Shown: positions 1 through 9,615, counted from the stretch's first letter. The stretch is DNA of 64,000 nucleotides from Ostreococcus lucimarinus CCE9901 (GCF_000092065.1 NC_009367.1:62001-126000); one strand, 5' to 3'. The notes: a model not told the origin generated them from the letters alone. Translations and numbers: made by a program.

Positions 1-374
1 TCGCGGCAATCGATAAGCGATTCTTAGATCCAAGGCGCCCGAACAAACCATCGGCGGCGGACCGAGAGGAAGGTTTGATCCCGTACACCGAAGTCATTCC
101 GATTTTTCCCGGAAGCTGGGTCACGCACAAGCGCGTCGTACACGGCCTTCGCGGTCTCGTCACGGCGCCCGCCGAGCTCGAATCGTCTATTCACTTCGTC
201 GCTCATGGTTTGGACTTGTTTTACGCCCGCATCACCCCGAGTCAATCCTTTGACGCCTTGGACGATGATTTCAATTATGTATTGCTCGTCTTCACCTTGG
301 TCGCGCTCGCCGTCGGCGCTTTCGTGACAAAGCGCGCGGCGGATGCGGCTGACGCGAATCACGCGTGGCGATGA
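1..374 (+). CDS. EMC1: EMC1, ER membrane protein complex subunit 1 (C-terminal part)
   Basis: Partial: only the last ~123 codons are inside the window, read in the frame starting at base 3 and ending in TGA at 372-374. The visible tail matches the conserved end of EMC1: the motif FLDPRRP, then a segment ending in FDALDDDFNY, one transmembrane helix (VLLVFTLVALAVGAFV), then TKR and the typical terminal NHAWR. EMC1 is the large lumenal beta-propeller subunit of the ER membrane protein complex, which inserts tail-anchored and multipass proteins into the ER. The match covers the whole visible part, so the family call is firm. Confidence 0.9.
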   Translation, partial: AAIDKRFLDPRRPNKPSAADREEGLIPYTEVIPIFPGSWVTHKRVVHGLRGLVTAPAELESSIHFVAHGLDLFYARITPSQSFDALDDDFNYVLLVFTLVALAVGAFVTKRAADAADANHAWR

Positions 375-459
375 TCGCGCTTTACCTCGATGCGCGTGGT
401 CTCGATTAGCTATAGTTACAGCAAGCTGGTTGTGAAATCTAAAATCTATCGTCATTTCG

Positions 460-1536
460 CTACGCGCCGAATTTCTCACACACACCCTTGGCGAACCAAA
501 AGTCGACGCCGTCGTGCTCGTCGCGCGCTCGTTCGCGAGATTTTCGGCAGTACACGCGAGGGTCGTTGTAATCGCGCGACTTCACTCCCGCGTATCCATC
601 CAACGTGGTTCCAGCATCGATGAGCCCCCAGCCTTTGGAGTTGATGCGATCTTGCGCGCTCAAAATCGCGGTCTTCGCCGCCATACCGGCCGCCATGATG
701 ACCACCGGCGGCTCGTCGAACGCGTCGCCGATTTCGAAAATTCGCTGTACGACGGAATCCGCGGCGCCGTCGCCGCCCATCCCCTTCCCACTCGCGTCTA
801 CGAACGCGCTGTGCCCTATGAACGGCAACCCCTCGACGTGAGGTGGCCCCACTAAAATCACCTTGCGCTTTGCCTCGCGAACGACGTTGATGTACCCGTC
901 GACGCCGTTCTCCTTCCACATCGACCTATCGTCGTCCCCCGGATCACCCATCGGCAAGAAAAAAAACGCGTGCCCGATCGTATCGTTCACGTCCACGCCG
1001 TCCATCGCCGCGTTCCAATTATTCCGCAGCGCCCCGTTGCACAGCCAGTGCACGCCGACGTTGAGCACGCAGTTCGGCGTCGCGCTCACGCTCATCAGCG
1101 CCCGCACCGCCAGTCGCATCGGCGACCCATCCCTCGCGCTCGAAATCATCTCCGCGTCTCCCCAGCGCGCCCATCCGAATCCGACGCGCGCGCGCGTCCT
1201 CCGTTCGACCTCTCTCACGAGCGCGAAGTCGCGCGTCGCGAACCGTCCTCGCACGTCGCGCTCGTTCGTGCACGCGCCCTCGTCTTTCGCCCCCGCGAGC
1301 AGCGTCGCCTTCAGCGTCGACCGCGTCGCGTCGTCTCGCGCCGCCGTCGCCGCTTCCGCGCCCTCGCGCGCGTCGTCGTCGACGGACGTCGTCGCGCTCG
1401 ACGTCGACGCCGTCGACGACGCCTCGCCGCCGGACCGCCACCGCGCGCCGACGGTGACGCACGCGACGAGCGCGAGGGCGCACGCGAGCGCGCGCTTCGC
1501 CGCGCGCGCGCCGCGCGCGCGTCGTCGCGTCGCCAT
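460..1536 (-). CDS. Type II membrane protein with GT-D-like (DUF1792-like) glycosyltransferase domain
   Basis: About 358 aa from the ATG at 1534-1536; an upstream in-frame extension begins with GTG and was not used. The N-terminus is basic followed by a hydrophobic anchor (ALACALALVACVTVGA, residues ~16-31), as in Golgi enzymes. The lumenal part has FGWARWGDAEM (~residues 120-130), like the RxGDGE signature of GT-D-fold glycosyltransferases, plus NVGVHWLCNG, KVILVGPPHVEGLPF, VVIMAAGMAAKTAI and GLIDAGTTLDGYAG, all consistent with that fold. Donor and acceptor sugars are unknown. The family assignment is from remembered motif resemblance. It is divergent from SPT6 and convergent with EMC1. Confidence 0.65.
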   Translation of the reverse strand: MATRRRARGARAAKRALACALALVACVTVGARWRSGGEASSTASTSSATTSVDDDAREGAEAATAARDDATRSTLKATLLAGAKDEGACTNERDVRGRFATRDFALVREVERRTRARVGFGWARWGDAEMISSARDGSPMRLAVRALMSVSATPNCVLNVGVHWLCNGALRNNWNAAMDGVDVNDTIGHAFFFLPMGDPGDDDRSMWKENGVDGYINVVREAKRKVILVGPPHVEGLPFIGHSAFVDASGKGMGGDGAADSVVQRIFEIGDAFDEPPVVIMAAGMAAKTAILSAQDRINSKGWGLIDAGTTLDGYAGVKSRDYNDPRVYCRKSRERARDEHDGVDFWFAKGVCEKFGA

Positions 1537-1911
1537 GCGTCGCCGCGCGCGCGCGCGATGGATGGATGCGTCGCGCCTTCGATCATAAATTACACGCACT
1601 CACTGTATACACATACCCGAACGTCCGAAGATTTGGATATATAAATACACGCATTCGAGCGCTCGATCGCCCATGACGCGATCGTGCCCTCGCCCGCGCG
1701 TCTCGCGGCGACGGCGCGCGCCGCGCACCGCGACGCGTCGCCGCGATCGACGCGCGAATCGCGACGGGCGCGACGCGCGCGAGGCGTGGATCACCGCCGA
1801 CCGTCACGTCGCGAGCGCGCGAATCGCGCGCCGCGGCGACGTCGCGAGAGGATTCGATCGCCGCGCGATCGAGATCGCATCTTCTTTAATTTCCGCGCCG
1901 ACGAACGCGAC
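1537..1911. promoter_or_regulatory. Divergent promoter between GT-D-like gene and SPT6
   Basis: 375 bp between two divergent starts. It holds a good TATA-like run, TATATAAATA, at 1638-1647, pointing towards SPT6 but 265 bp from its ATG. An open frame from an ATG at 1673 ends with TGA at 1913-1915, overlapping the SPT6 ATG as ATGA, so it could act as a uORF. The rest is GC-rich and shows nothing else. Confidence 0.45.
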
Positions 1912-4900
1912 ATGAGCGACGACGCGAGCGATGCGGCGGTGAAAACGACGGAGGAGGCGGCGGGCGTCGTCGAGGCGGCGGGCGCGGCGAGCGAGGCGAC
2001 GGCGGCGATGGAAGAGACGACGACGACGGAGGCGGCGGCGGCGGCGGCGGACGACGACGCGGACGAACCGCGAGTCGACGCGAACGACGGTTCGGGGAAG
2101 GCGGAGAGAATGGATGAGGACGAAGACAGCGATAGCGAAGACGCGGGGATTCGACGACGACGGAGAAAGCGGGCGATGGAGTTGGATGAGGAAGATTACG
2201 AATTGCTCGAGGATAACCAAGTCACCGGGTTCAAGCGCAAGGAGAAGAAGAAACGGATTCAGACGGCGGCCGAGCGCGAGGGCGCGAGCGCGGGAGCGAA
2301 AGCGCCCGGGACGATCGCCGATCTCGAGCGTGGGTTGTTCGGGGACGACGACGAGGAGGCGGACGCCGGGGGGGAAGCGGCGGCGGACGAGGGCGCGGCG
2401 GCTGGGGCGGCGGACGAGGCGGCGAAACCGCCGCCGGCGCAGCAAGGTTTAGGGTACAGCGATGACAGTGAAGACGAGATGGACGACTTCATCGTTCGCG
2501 ACGAGACGGATGGCCCGCGAGAGACGAAGGAGGAACGTCAGCGAAGATACGCGTCCGCCATTCCCGGTTTGCGGCGCGATCAGCTCCAAGACGCGGCGGA
2601 CATCTTTGGCGACACCGATGAGTTGCATCGTATGTTCGCCGCTCGTAATCGCACTGGTGGCGCCAAAGAAGACGTCGTGGAAGAATTGAGTGAGGACGAA
2701 GAGAGTGATGGCGACGAATTGGACACGTTTATCGAAAAGGACGGAGCCACCGAGGAAGACTACGAACAGGCCAAGGCCGCGAGTGATGCGCGAAAAGCGG
2801 CCAAGGCGGCGAGAAAGAGTGCAGGGCGAAAGTCATCGGGCGGCGAAACCAAGGATTGGGCATCTCAAACCTTCGAACCGTCCGTCATCAAGGAACAGAT
2901 GTTGACTGCGAAGGATGACGCGATTCGTGCGCAAGATTTACCAGAGCGTCAGCAACTCAAGCCACGTCCCGCGCACGCGCCGACGGATTGGGGCATGGAA
3001 GCGATGTGGATTTTTGATCGCATCATGGGTAGAGACTCGATCCAAAACAAGCCGACCGTGGAAGGTTATTCCCTTCTGTACGGGGTGGCAGATTACGAAA
3101 ACGAAAACGACCGCAACAATCGACAAGAGCAAATTGCAGGCCTGCAGGAAAGTTTGCCGCAAGAAGAAGAAGAGGAAATCACGCGATGCATCGCGTTATT
3201 ACTCACTCTCACTTTTGACCACCACTTGGAGATTCCGTACATCGTCTCGCAACGTCGCGATGATTTGCTGCCTCTGTTGCGAGGGCGCGCCGAGGAAGCG
3301 CGTCCGGCGCTGACTGAGGATGGCGACAACTACCAACGACTTCTGAGACGTTTCGATGTCATCGATGCCATAATGGAATGGGACGAACGATACGTGAAAC
3401 TGGAACTTCGCAAGGCGAGAATCGCGTCGGCGCTTGAACAAGCCGCGAACGAGAAGGGTGAAAGCGAGCAAGGCCACGTCGCACGCCAGTGCATGGAATT
3501 GGTGCGAGTCGCGTACTTGGATAAGCACGTCGACGATGCCGAAGCCAAGGCAAACTTGTTCTTTGCTTCACTCGATGCAAACTCAAAGCTTCGTCGACCG
3601 GGTCGCAAGACGCAATACGACGCGCACGTCAAGCGAGGCATTCGCGACCTCGTCAACATGTCTGGCCCCACCGCGGAAGCTTTCGGCGAAGCCATCAAGA
3701 GTGGAATCCCCAGCGAACTCATGGCAAACTTGACGCCAGAAGATGTTGCCAAGGTGTACTTTGACCAAGGGTATGCGAACAGCGATGAAGTGATGCAGGC
3801 ATTTGTGAACGTGGCGGCGACGGAGATTGGCGCAGAGTCCGAAGTGCGCAAATGGTTCCGGGATGAATTTTTGGGCCATGCCACCATCACGACGCAGCCT
3901 ACGCCGGAAGGCACGGATATCATCGATCCATGGCATCCAATTGCTCCGGTGAAGCGCTTATTGAAGATGCCCGTGTACATTCTCCAAGGTGAACAATTCG
4001 CGCAGATTCTCGAAGGCAAGCGTCGAGGGCTACTCAAGGTCGACATTGGTTTCGGCGACGAGCGCTTGACCAGCGTGATTGAGCGCATGGAAAAAGCGTA
4101 CTTGAGTGAAAGCATGAGTGATCTCGCGTCGACTTGGAACGAAGTACGTCGCAGAGTGATTCGGGCCGCGCTCGAAGAGCACCTACTTCCGACGTTTTCG
4201 CGCGAGACGGCGAGTCAGCTTGCGCTAGATGCAAGAGACGCATTGAATCGCGCGTGCGCTGACGGCGCATGGAACTACATTTGTCACGCCCCTTGGCGTC
4301 CGGCGAACACGGAAGACCAAGATATCGAAGTGCGCGTCGTCGCCGCCGTCTCTGGTTCGCCCGCCACATTCGTCGCGCTCGATTCAGCCGGCGAGCTTGT
4401 CGACTTCATTCAATGTCATACCCTCGGGCGCAACATCGGCGGGCCCGGAAACGTCGGTGGCGCGCAAATGATGAATCAACAGGATGAGATTCAAGCGCTC
4501 ATGGATTTTATCGTTCAACACCGTCCTCACGTGTGTTGCGTCGGCGCGAGCGGTATGGATTCAAAGCGCGTGAAAGAGTCGCTCAACCTTGTCGTCGGTC
4601 GCATCATCGAAGAGCAACCGCGCGCGATTCCAGAAGAAGTTTCCGAAATTGCAGTTCACTTTGTGGACGATTCTGTCGCGAAATTGTGCGAAAACGCGAA
4701 AGAGACCAAGGCAGAGATGCCCGAGCAGCAGCCGTCTGTGTTGCGCGCCGTGGCGTTGGGTAGAGGTCTGCTGAACCCCGCCGCCGTGGTGGCTTCTCTC
4801 GTGAGCGGTGGCGAAGTCGCTTCGTTGAGAATGTGTCCGCTACAAGATTCGATGCTGAGCAAAGACGATCGCGTCGCCATCGTCGAACGCCAGCTCATAA

Positions 4901-6510
4901 ACCTTGTGAACCAAGTCGGCGTCGACGTCAACATGGCTAGCGCGCATCCATGGTGCAGCGTGTTGCTTCGTTACGTCGGTGGTCTCGGCCCTCGCAAGGC
5001 AACCTTAGTGATAAACGCTGTGCGCACGACCGAAGGTGGCGTCGTTGACTCGCGAGAAGATTTGAAATCGGCTTTGGGCGAGGTTGTCTTTAGGAATGCG
5101 GCGAGCTTCTTGCGAATCACCGAGGCGGACATGCTTGATTCCACGCGTTGCCACCCCGAGCGTTACGAGCAAGCGATGGCGATCGTAGTGAATGCTTTAG
5201 AACTCGAGGCCAACCTTGCGGCGATGGATAAGTACGAACGCGAGCGTATCTTACAAAAAGTGTTCGATCCGAAAACGTGGGAGCAAAAGGTGGCGCCGCT
5301 CATCCTCGAAGAGTATGCCGAGTATTTGGAGTCGGAAGGCGCGGGTAAATCTTTGGAGGCACTTCGCGAGATTCGCATAGAGTTCCGTCATCCATTTGAG
5401 GAGCTTCGTCCGCCGTGGATGCCACTCACCGCTGAAGACGAATTCGCTTTACTTACCGGAGAAACCATGCACACGCTGAGCGCGGGTAAACTCATCCAGT
5501 GTACGGTGAAGAAGATTGAAGGTCCTCGTGATGGCCGAGGCGCACGCGCCGTCTGTACACTCGACAGTGGCCTCACTGGTTACGTCGAAAAGTACGACGT
5601 GAGCGACGATCAAAGCTTCAGCCGCATCGAAGAAAAAGTCGCCCTCGGTCAAGTCATCACGGCGCGCGTCAAGCCGGACGGCGTCGACGTGCACAACTTT
5701 TCCGTCCAACTCGCGTGCAGTTCTTCGGCGCTGCATCCCGATGAGACGCTCCAGTGGGAGCAACACTTGCATTACACGGAAGCAAACGGTTACTACAGCA
5801 TGGTGAAGCAGCCGGGCGAGGTGCGATTGAAGAAGCAAAAGTCGAAGAAGGATATGCAAAAGAGAACCTTCGTGCCGCGTAACATCGATCACCCCAACTT
5901 CCAAAACGTCAGTTGGGCAGAAGCCGTGGAACGACTCGATACCGCGGACATCGGAGAAGTCATCATTCGTCCGAGTGGAAGAGGCACGAAAAACATCGAT
6001 TGCTCTATCAAAGTGTACGACGGCGTTGTCTCTAACATCAACATCAAAGAGACAAAGAAGGACTCTGGCGTTGGCAACCTCGGTCTCGGTACTCCGCTCA
6101 TCATCGACGACGAAGAGTACGAAGACTTGGATGAAGTCATGGCGAGACATATCGAACCGATCGTGTCCAACGTCAAGCATATGCTCAAGCACCGCAAGTT
6201 TATGCGCGGATCGGCGGAGGACATCGACAACGCCCTGAAACAGCAACTTGCCCGTAACCCGGGTATCCGCCCGTACGCCCTCGGCGTAGTCGAGCAGCGA
6301 GTGAACAAAGGCATGGTGTTGTTCTGCATCTCATTCATCATGAGTTCCAGTGGTCGTGTGCACCATGAGTACATTAAGGTCATCCCCGCGGGCTTCTACT
6401 ACCGCAAGATGGAGTTCCCGTCCGTCGATCGTATGTTGGCCTACTTCAAAGTCAACTGCTCCAAGCCGCCCCCGGGCGCGCGCGATATGGACAACGGCGG
6501 ATGGAACTAA
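1912..6510 (+). CDS. SPT6: Transcription elongation factor SPT6
   Basis: 1532 aa from the ATG at 1912; the open frame extends upstream only to a GTG. SPT6 is a histone chaperone that travels with RNA polymerase II and supports elongation and mRNA processing. The order of domains is classical: an acidic N-terminus (~1-280) including a MDDFIVRDE patch like the Iws1-binding region, a helix-rich core, a YqgF/RNase H-like domain (~800-950, beginning near ATFVALDSAGELV), a helix-hairpin-helix (GGLGPRKA, ~1020), an S1 domain (~1185-1265), and tandem SH2 domains (~1320-1530). The first SH2 keeps the phosphate-binding arginine in VIIRPSGRG. Length fits the family. It has no intron. Confidence 0.96.
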   Translation: MSDDASDAAVKTTEEAAGVVEAAGAASEATAAMEETTTTEAAAAAADDDADEPRVDANDGSGKAERMDEDEDSDSEDAGIRRRRRKRAMELDEEDYELLEDNQVTGFKRKEKKKRIQTAAEREGASAGAKAPGTIADLERGLFGDDDEEADAGGEAAADEGAAAGAADEAAKPPPAQQGLGYSDDSEDEMDDFIVRDETDGPRETKEERQRRYASAIPGLRRDQLQDAADIFGDTDELHRMFAARNRTGGAKEDVVEELSEDEESDGDELDTFIEKDGATEEDYEQAKAASDARKAAKAARKSAGRKSSGGETKDWASQTFEPSVIKEQMLTAKDDAIRAQDLPERQQLKPRPAHAPTDWGMEAMWIFDRIMGRDSIQNKPTVEGYSLLYGVADYENENDRNNRQEQIAGLQESLPQEEEEEITRCIALLLTLTFDHHLEIPYIVSQRRDDLLPLLRGRAEEARPALTEDGDNYQRLLRRFDVIDAIMEWDERYVKLELRKARIASALEQAANEKGESEQGHVARQCMELVRVAYLDKHVDDAEAKANLFFASLDANSKLRRPGRKTQYDAHVKRGIRDLVNMSGPTAEAFGEAIKSGIPSELMANLTPEDVAKVYFDQGYANSDEVMQAFVNVAATEIGAESEVRKWFRDEFLGHATITTQPTPEGTDIIDPWHPIAPVKRLLKMPVYILQGEQFAQILEGKRRGLLKVDIGFGDERLTSVIERMEKAYLSESMSDLASTWNEVRRRVIRAALEEHLLPTFSRETASQLALDARDALNRACADGAWNYICHAPWRPANTEDQDIEVRVVAAVSGSPATFVALDSAGELVDFIQCHTLGRNIGGPGNVGGAQMMNQQDEIQALMDFIVQHRPHVCCVGASGMDSKRVKESLNLVVGRIIEEQPRAIPEEVSEIAVHFVDDSVAKLCENAKETKAEMPEQQPSVLRAVALGRGLLNPAAVVASLVSGGEVASLRMCPLQDSMLSKDDRVAIVERQLINLVNQVGVDVNMASAHPWCSVLLRYVGGLGPRKATLVINAVRTTEGGVVDSREDLKSALGEVVFRNAASFLRITEADMLDSTRCHPERYEQAMAIVVNALELEANLAAMDKYERERILQKVFDPKTWEQKVAPLILEEYAEYLESEGAGKSLEALREIRIEFRHPFEELRPPWMPLTAEDEFALLTGETMHTLSAGKLIQCTVKKIEGPRDGRGARAVCTLDSGLTGYVEKYDVSDDQSFSRIEEKVALGQVITARVKPDGVDVHNFSVQLACSSSALHPDETLQWEQHLHYTEANGYYSMVKQPGEVRLKKQKSKKDMQKRTFVPRNIDHPNFQNVSWAEAVERLDTADIGEVIIRPSGRGTKNIDCSIKVYDGVVSNINIKETKKDSGVGNLGLGTPLIIDDEEYEDLDEVMARHIEPIVSNVKHMLKHRKFMRGSAEDIDNALKQQLARNPGIRPYALGVVEQRVNKGMVLFCISFIMSSSGRVHHEYIKVIPAGFYYRKMEFPSVDRMLAYFKVNCSKPPPGARDMDNGGWN

Positions 6511-6556
6511 TCAGCACACACACACAAACACACACAAACACACAAAACAAAAAACC
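6511..6556 (+). repeat. CA-rich simple repeat in SPT6 3' UTR
   Basis: Directly after the SPT6 stop, CACACA units are interrupted by extra A residues (repeated CACACAAA-type units) and run into an A-rich tract. This is a short microsatellite-like stretch, unusual in the GC-rich background. No function is evident beyond 3' UTR sequence. Confidence 0.7.
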
Positions 6557-6688
6557 TACATTAGTAAATACGTTGCAATCACGACGCGTACAAATCTTAG
6601 CATCTTAGCGATTCGGCCTCCGAGACGGCCCTCGACCGCACACTCCCGCGCGACCGGTTTCGTGCCGACGCGCGACGTCTCGCCGCGC

Positions 6689-8065
6689 ATGACTGACGAC
6701 CTCGAATGCGTCGATTTCGCGCCCCCGCGCTCGCCCGCGACGCTCGAGCACGACGGTGGACGATTCTTTGACGACGATTCGCAAGACTTTGCAAACTTTG
6801 TCGGCGACGGCGACGACGAGGACGAGGACGACGTGTTCGATACCGTATTCTCCGCGCAAACCCGCATGCGCGCGCGCGTACTGGAGCGCATTGAGTTACT
6901 TGCGTGTAAGTTCGCGCAGGACGCCCTGCGCGCGGGCGATGGTGCGAGTGGGGGAATGCCCGTCGTGCGCGGCGATCGCCTCTCGAGATCGAATCGGCGC
7001 TACGAGAACGGGGAGGCGATCGATGAGGATGACCCGAGCGATAGCGACGAGAACGACGACATCGGAGGCAAAAGAAACGATGAATCACGAACATCTTGCG
7101 TTGTCGCCAGGTTTACGGGCGATGGAAACGCGTACGAGCGGTTTTGGGATGTTTTGAGCGTGCTCGCCAACGCGTTGCGACGGACCGATTGCGAGAGCGG
7201 CATGTCGCTGCGCGAGCTTTATTACGTGATGAATAGTCGCGGTCGACGCGGTGGTTGGCCAAGTGGTTCGACGCAAACGCGCGTGACGGAACATCAAATC
7301 GCGGCGACGATTCGGAAAATATCACAAGCTCTGGGTGCGCCCAGAATTGCCCTCGGAATCGTTGCGGCTTCGAAGGGGCAGGTGGCTGGTCGATGTCACA
7401 TCGAAACCGCCTCGGGCGCTCGATTCGATTGCACCGCGTGCGGGAACGATGGGTGGGCAATTACGGGTGATTTATTTGAGCTCGACGCGACGAAGATTCA
7501 CAGCGACGCAGCGTACGTGATCGTCGTAGAGAAGGACGCCGTGTTTAATCGTTTGTGCGCCGAACGCGTCTTTGAAAAGTTGCCGTGCGTGCTCGTCACA
7601 GCGAAAGGATTTCCAGATTTGGCGACTAGGAAATTTCTCCACTTGTTGCGACGCGCGCTCGAGGACAACGACCGCGGGAACGAGGCGCAGTTTTTCGGGC
7701 TCGTCGATTGGAATCCGTCGGGTTGCTGGATTCTGTCTACGTACACAGTCGGAAACTCGTCGAGCGCAATGGACGTGTCAGAATACGTCACGCCGCTGAA
7801 ATGGATCGGTTTACGTTCGCAAGATTTGTATTTGATCCCCGAGTGCGCGTTTCAGGCGTTGTCGAGCCGAGACGAGGCGATGATTAACAACGCGCTGAAC
7901 GAAACCGCGGCGACGCATCCGCTGAGACCTTTCGCGAGCGAGTTAGAAGTGATGCAGGCGCGAGGTCAGAAGGCTGAGATCGAAGCGTTATACGCGAATG
8001 ATGACATCTCTTTCTTGCTCACCGACTTCGTGTCGTCCAAGATTGCGGCGTTCGAGGAGGAGTGA
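6689..8065 (+). CDS. SPO11: SPO11/topoisomerase VI A-like meiotic DNA endonuclease
   Basis: 458 aa from the first ATG after SPT6. SPO11 makes the double-strand breaks that start meiotic recombination, through a tyrosine-DNA link. After an acidic N-terminus there is a winged-helix/CAP domain with SLRELYYVM (~residue 170), where the YY pair holds the expected catalytic tyrosine. The Toprim part has VVEKDAVFNRL (~275, metal-binding Glu), VTAKGFPDLATR, and GLVDWNPSG (~336), the DxD-like acidic site, here reading D-W-N. The conserved sequence order fits SPO11/TOP6A. Which of the plant-type paralogues it is cannot be decided. The start codon sits inside ATGACTGAC, which resembles the local branch-point element, but no upstream exon was found. 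Confidence 0.88.
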   Translation: MTDDLECVDFAPPRSPATLEHDGGRFFDDDSQDFANFVGDGDDEDEDDVFDTVFSAQTRMRARVLERIELLACKFAQDALRAGDGASGGMPVVRGDRLSRSNRRYENGEAIDEDDPSDSDENDDIGGKRNDESRTSCVVARFTGDGNAYERFWDVLSVLANALRRTDCESGMSLRELYYVMNSRGRRGGWPSGSTQTRVTEHQIAATIRKISQALGAPRIALGIVAASKGQVAGRCHIETASGARFDCTACGNDGWAITGDLFELDATKIHSDAAYVIVVEKDAVFNRLCAERVFEKLPCVLVTAKGFPDLATRKFLHLLRRALEDNDRGNEAQFFGLVDWNPSGCWILSTYTVGNSSSAMDVSEYVTPLKWIGLRSQDLYLIPECAFQALSSRDEAMINNALNETAATHPLRPFASELEVMQARGQKAEIEALYANDDISFLLTDFVSSKIAAFEEE

Positions 8066-8180
8066 CGGCGCGTCTTCATCGTAAATCTTTCCAATCATAT
8101 AGTATTACCATTCGTTCGTTTTCATTCGCGCTTAAAAATCATATCAACTGTTTTACTGTACGCATCACATCGCATCGCAT

Positions 8181-9218
8181 TTATTCATCCGTCGCGCGCT
8201 CGTCGGCGTCCAAGTTATCGAGCGAAAAGGTTTGCTCGGCCTCGTACGTTTGGTACGCTTTTCGCGCCATTTCTTCGAGTTCTCCGCCGCACAATTCTGA
8301 AATCTCGCGCCAGAGCGGCTTAGGAAGCTGAATCACTTGTTTCAGCGACAACTCCTTGGCTGCGGCGACTGGAAACCACACCCCACGCTCGCACTCGCTC
8401 TCTAGCTGCCCGGGCGCCCAGCCGCAATATCGGGCGAAAAATTTAAATTCGTCGGCGTGACACGTCGAGCCGTCTTGCTGCACCAATTCACACGCGCTGT
8501 CGTAGCCGCCGAGATACACCCCGGGTAAGACCTCGACGCTCCCCTTCACGTCCTCTCTGCCGTGCAAAAAACTCACGGTGCCATCGCCGACGTCACCGCC
8601 AAAATACAACGCGTTCTTCGCGAACGGCCCGTTTGCTTCCCCGCTCACGTACCCCATGTCGTACTGCGTCGGCCGGTTCAAAATAACCCCCATCGACCCA
8701 TTCTCGTGATGTTCGAGCACCAAGATGACCGCTTGATGAAAATACTGCTGCGACATCCTAAACTCGTGATCGGCCGCGACGAGCAAGCACCCCTTCTCCG
8801 GCGCGCCGATGACGTGCGCCCACGGCGCCGACGCCGCCAGCCTCGGATTTTGCGTCTCCAGCACCTTCAAATTTTCCTCCGACACCGCCGCCGCGCGCGC
8901 CCGCTCTTCCTCCGGCGTCACCGCGCGCTCGCGCGCCAACAACTGCGCCCGAAATTCCCGCCAATCGCTCTCCAGCGCCGGCGCCACGTCCTGCGTTCGT
9001 CGCTCCGCGCGCGTCCTCGTCAGTCCCCCATCGTCCCTCGCCCCCACCGCGCGCGTCGCGTCGTCCCGCGCGCGTCGCGTCGTCGCGTCATCACGCACGT
9101 CGCTCTCCGGCGCGCCCTCGCCCTTCGCCGCGCGCGTCGTCCGCCGTCGTCGTCGCGCGCGTCCGCATCGCGACGCGACCACCGTCGTCGTCGTCATCGC
9201 GCGTCCCGTCGTCGCCAT
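8181..9218 (-). CDS. UPF0301/AlgH family protein, probably plastid-targeted (probable 108-nt intron)
   Basis: The C-terminal ~190 residues match the AlgH/UPF0301 (DUF179) family: GCLLVAADHEF, FHQAVILVLEHHENGSMGVILNRPT, FGGDVGDG, and GWAPGQLE. The molecular role of this family is poorly defined. The N-terminus is rich in Ala, Arg, Thr and Ser, as in plastid transit peptides. A probable intron lies at 8991-9098: donor GTGCGTGA, branch-like ACTGAC (complement of 9019-9024), acceptor ACGCAG. It is phase 0, 108 nt and stop-free, so the gene reads either as 345 aa unspliced or 309 aa spliced. Splicing removes only low-complexity Arg-rich sequence and joins ESD to DVAPALESDW. I favour the spliced form, exons 9099-9218 and 8181-8990. 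Confidence 0.85.
   Translation of the reverse strand: MATTGRAMTTTTVVASRCGRARRRRRTTRAAKGEGAPESDVRDDATTRRARDDATRAVGARDDGGLTRTRAERRTQDVAPALESDWREFRAQLLARERAVTPEEERARAAAVSEENLKVLETQNPRLAASAPWAHVIGAPEKGCLLVAADHEFRMSQQYFHQAVILVLEHHENGSMGVILNRPTQYDMGYVSGEANGPFAKNALYFGGDVGDGTVSFLHGREDVKGSVEVLPGVYLGGYDSACELVQQDGSTCHADEFKFFARYCGWAPGQLESECERGVWFPVAAAKELSLKQVIQLPKPLWREISELCGGELEEMARKAYQTYEAEQTFSLDNLDADERATDE
8991..9098 (-). other. Probable in-frame intron in UPF0301 gene
   Basis: On the minus strand it begins GTGCGTGATG and ends ACGCAG, with ACTGAC 27 nt before the acceptor. This is the same architecture as introns elsewhere in the window whose removal is forced by homology. It is phase 0 and a multiple of three. 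Confidence 0.65.
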
Positions 9219-9615
9219 CGCGCGCGGTCGGCGCGCCGATCGACGGCGTCGTCGTCGTCGTCGTCGCGTTCGCGTCCGTCGCGACGCGCGCGCCGCCGTC
9301 GTCGCGCGTCGCGATGCGCGCGCGTCGCCGCGACGAACGGTCGACGTCGTCGCGCGCGGTGTTTAGCTATCCATATACCATAGCATAGATACCGCAAACG
9401 TATCCTGAAATACAGCGTTACGTGCGTTGTACGTGACGGGAGTATTTAATGACGAACCGTCGATGGGACTCCAGACGTTTACAATACGATGTGGGACGTC
9501 ATAAAATTTAGAGGCCGCGCGCGGCGCCGACGCGCGGTCGTTGCGCGCGCGTCGCGCGTCGCGCGTCGCTCGTCGTCGCGCGCGTCGCGCGTCGCGCGTC
9601 CCCGCGCGCGGCGCC
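9219..9615. promoter_or_regulatory. Divergent promoter between UPF0301 and TMEM135-like genes
   Basis: 397 bp. The part near UPF0301 is CGN-rich. From about 9361 to 9510 the base composition falls sharply, as is common in promoters of compact algal genomes. It includes ACGTCATAAAATTT at 9496-9509 with a CRE-like ACGTCA, and ACGTGCGTTGTACGT near 9420. From 9540 to 9602 there are short tandem CGCGCGT-type units. No gene is supported. Confidence 0.4.

Noticed and set aside
1684-1911. N-terminal extension of SPT6 by 76 residues
   Set aside because: It starts with GTG and is Arg-rich; the acidic SPT6 N-terminus begins at the ATG at 1912.
5449-6246. 265-codon open frame opposite SPT6
   Set aside because: A shadow of the conserved SPT6 frame caused by few stops in GC-rich DNA; no protein family pattern.
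6660-6747. Intron before SPO11 using the ACTGAC at 6692-6697
   Set aside because: No ATG exists between the SPT6 stop and 6689 to start an upstream exon, and the next AG is about 50 nt away.
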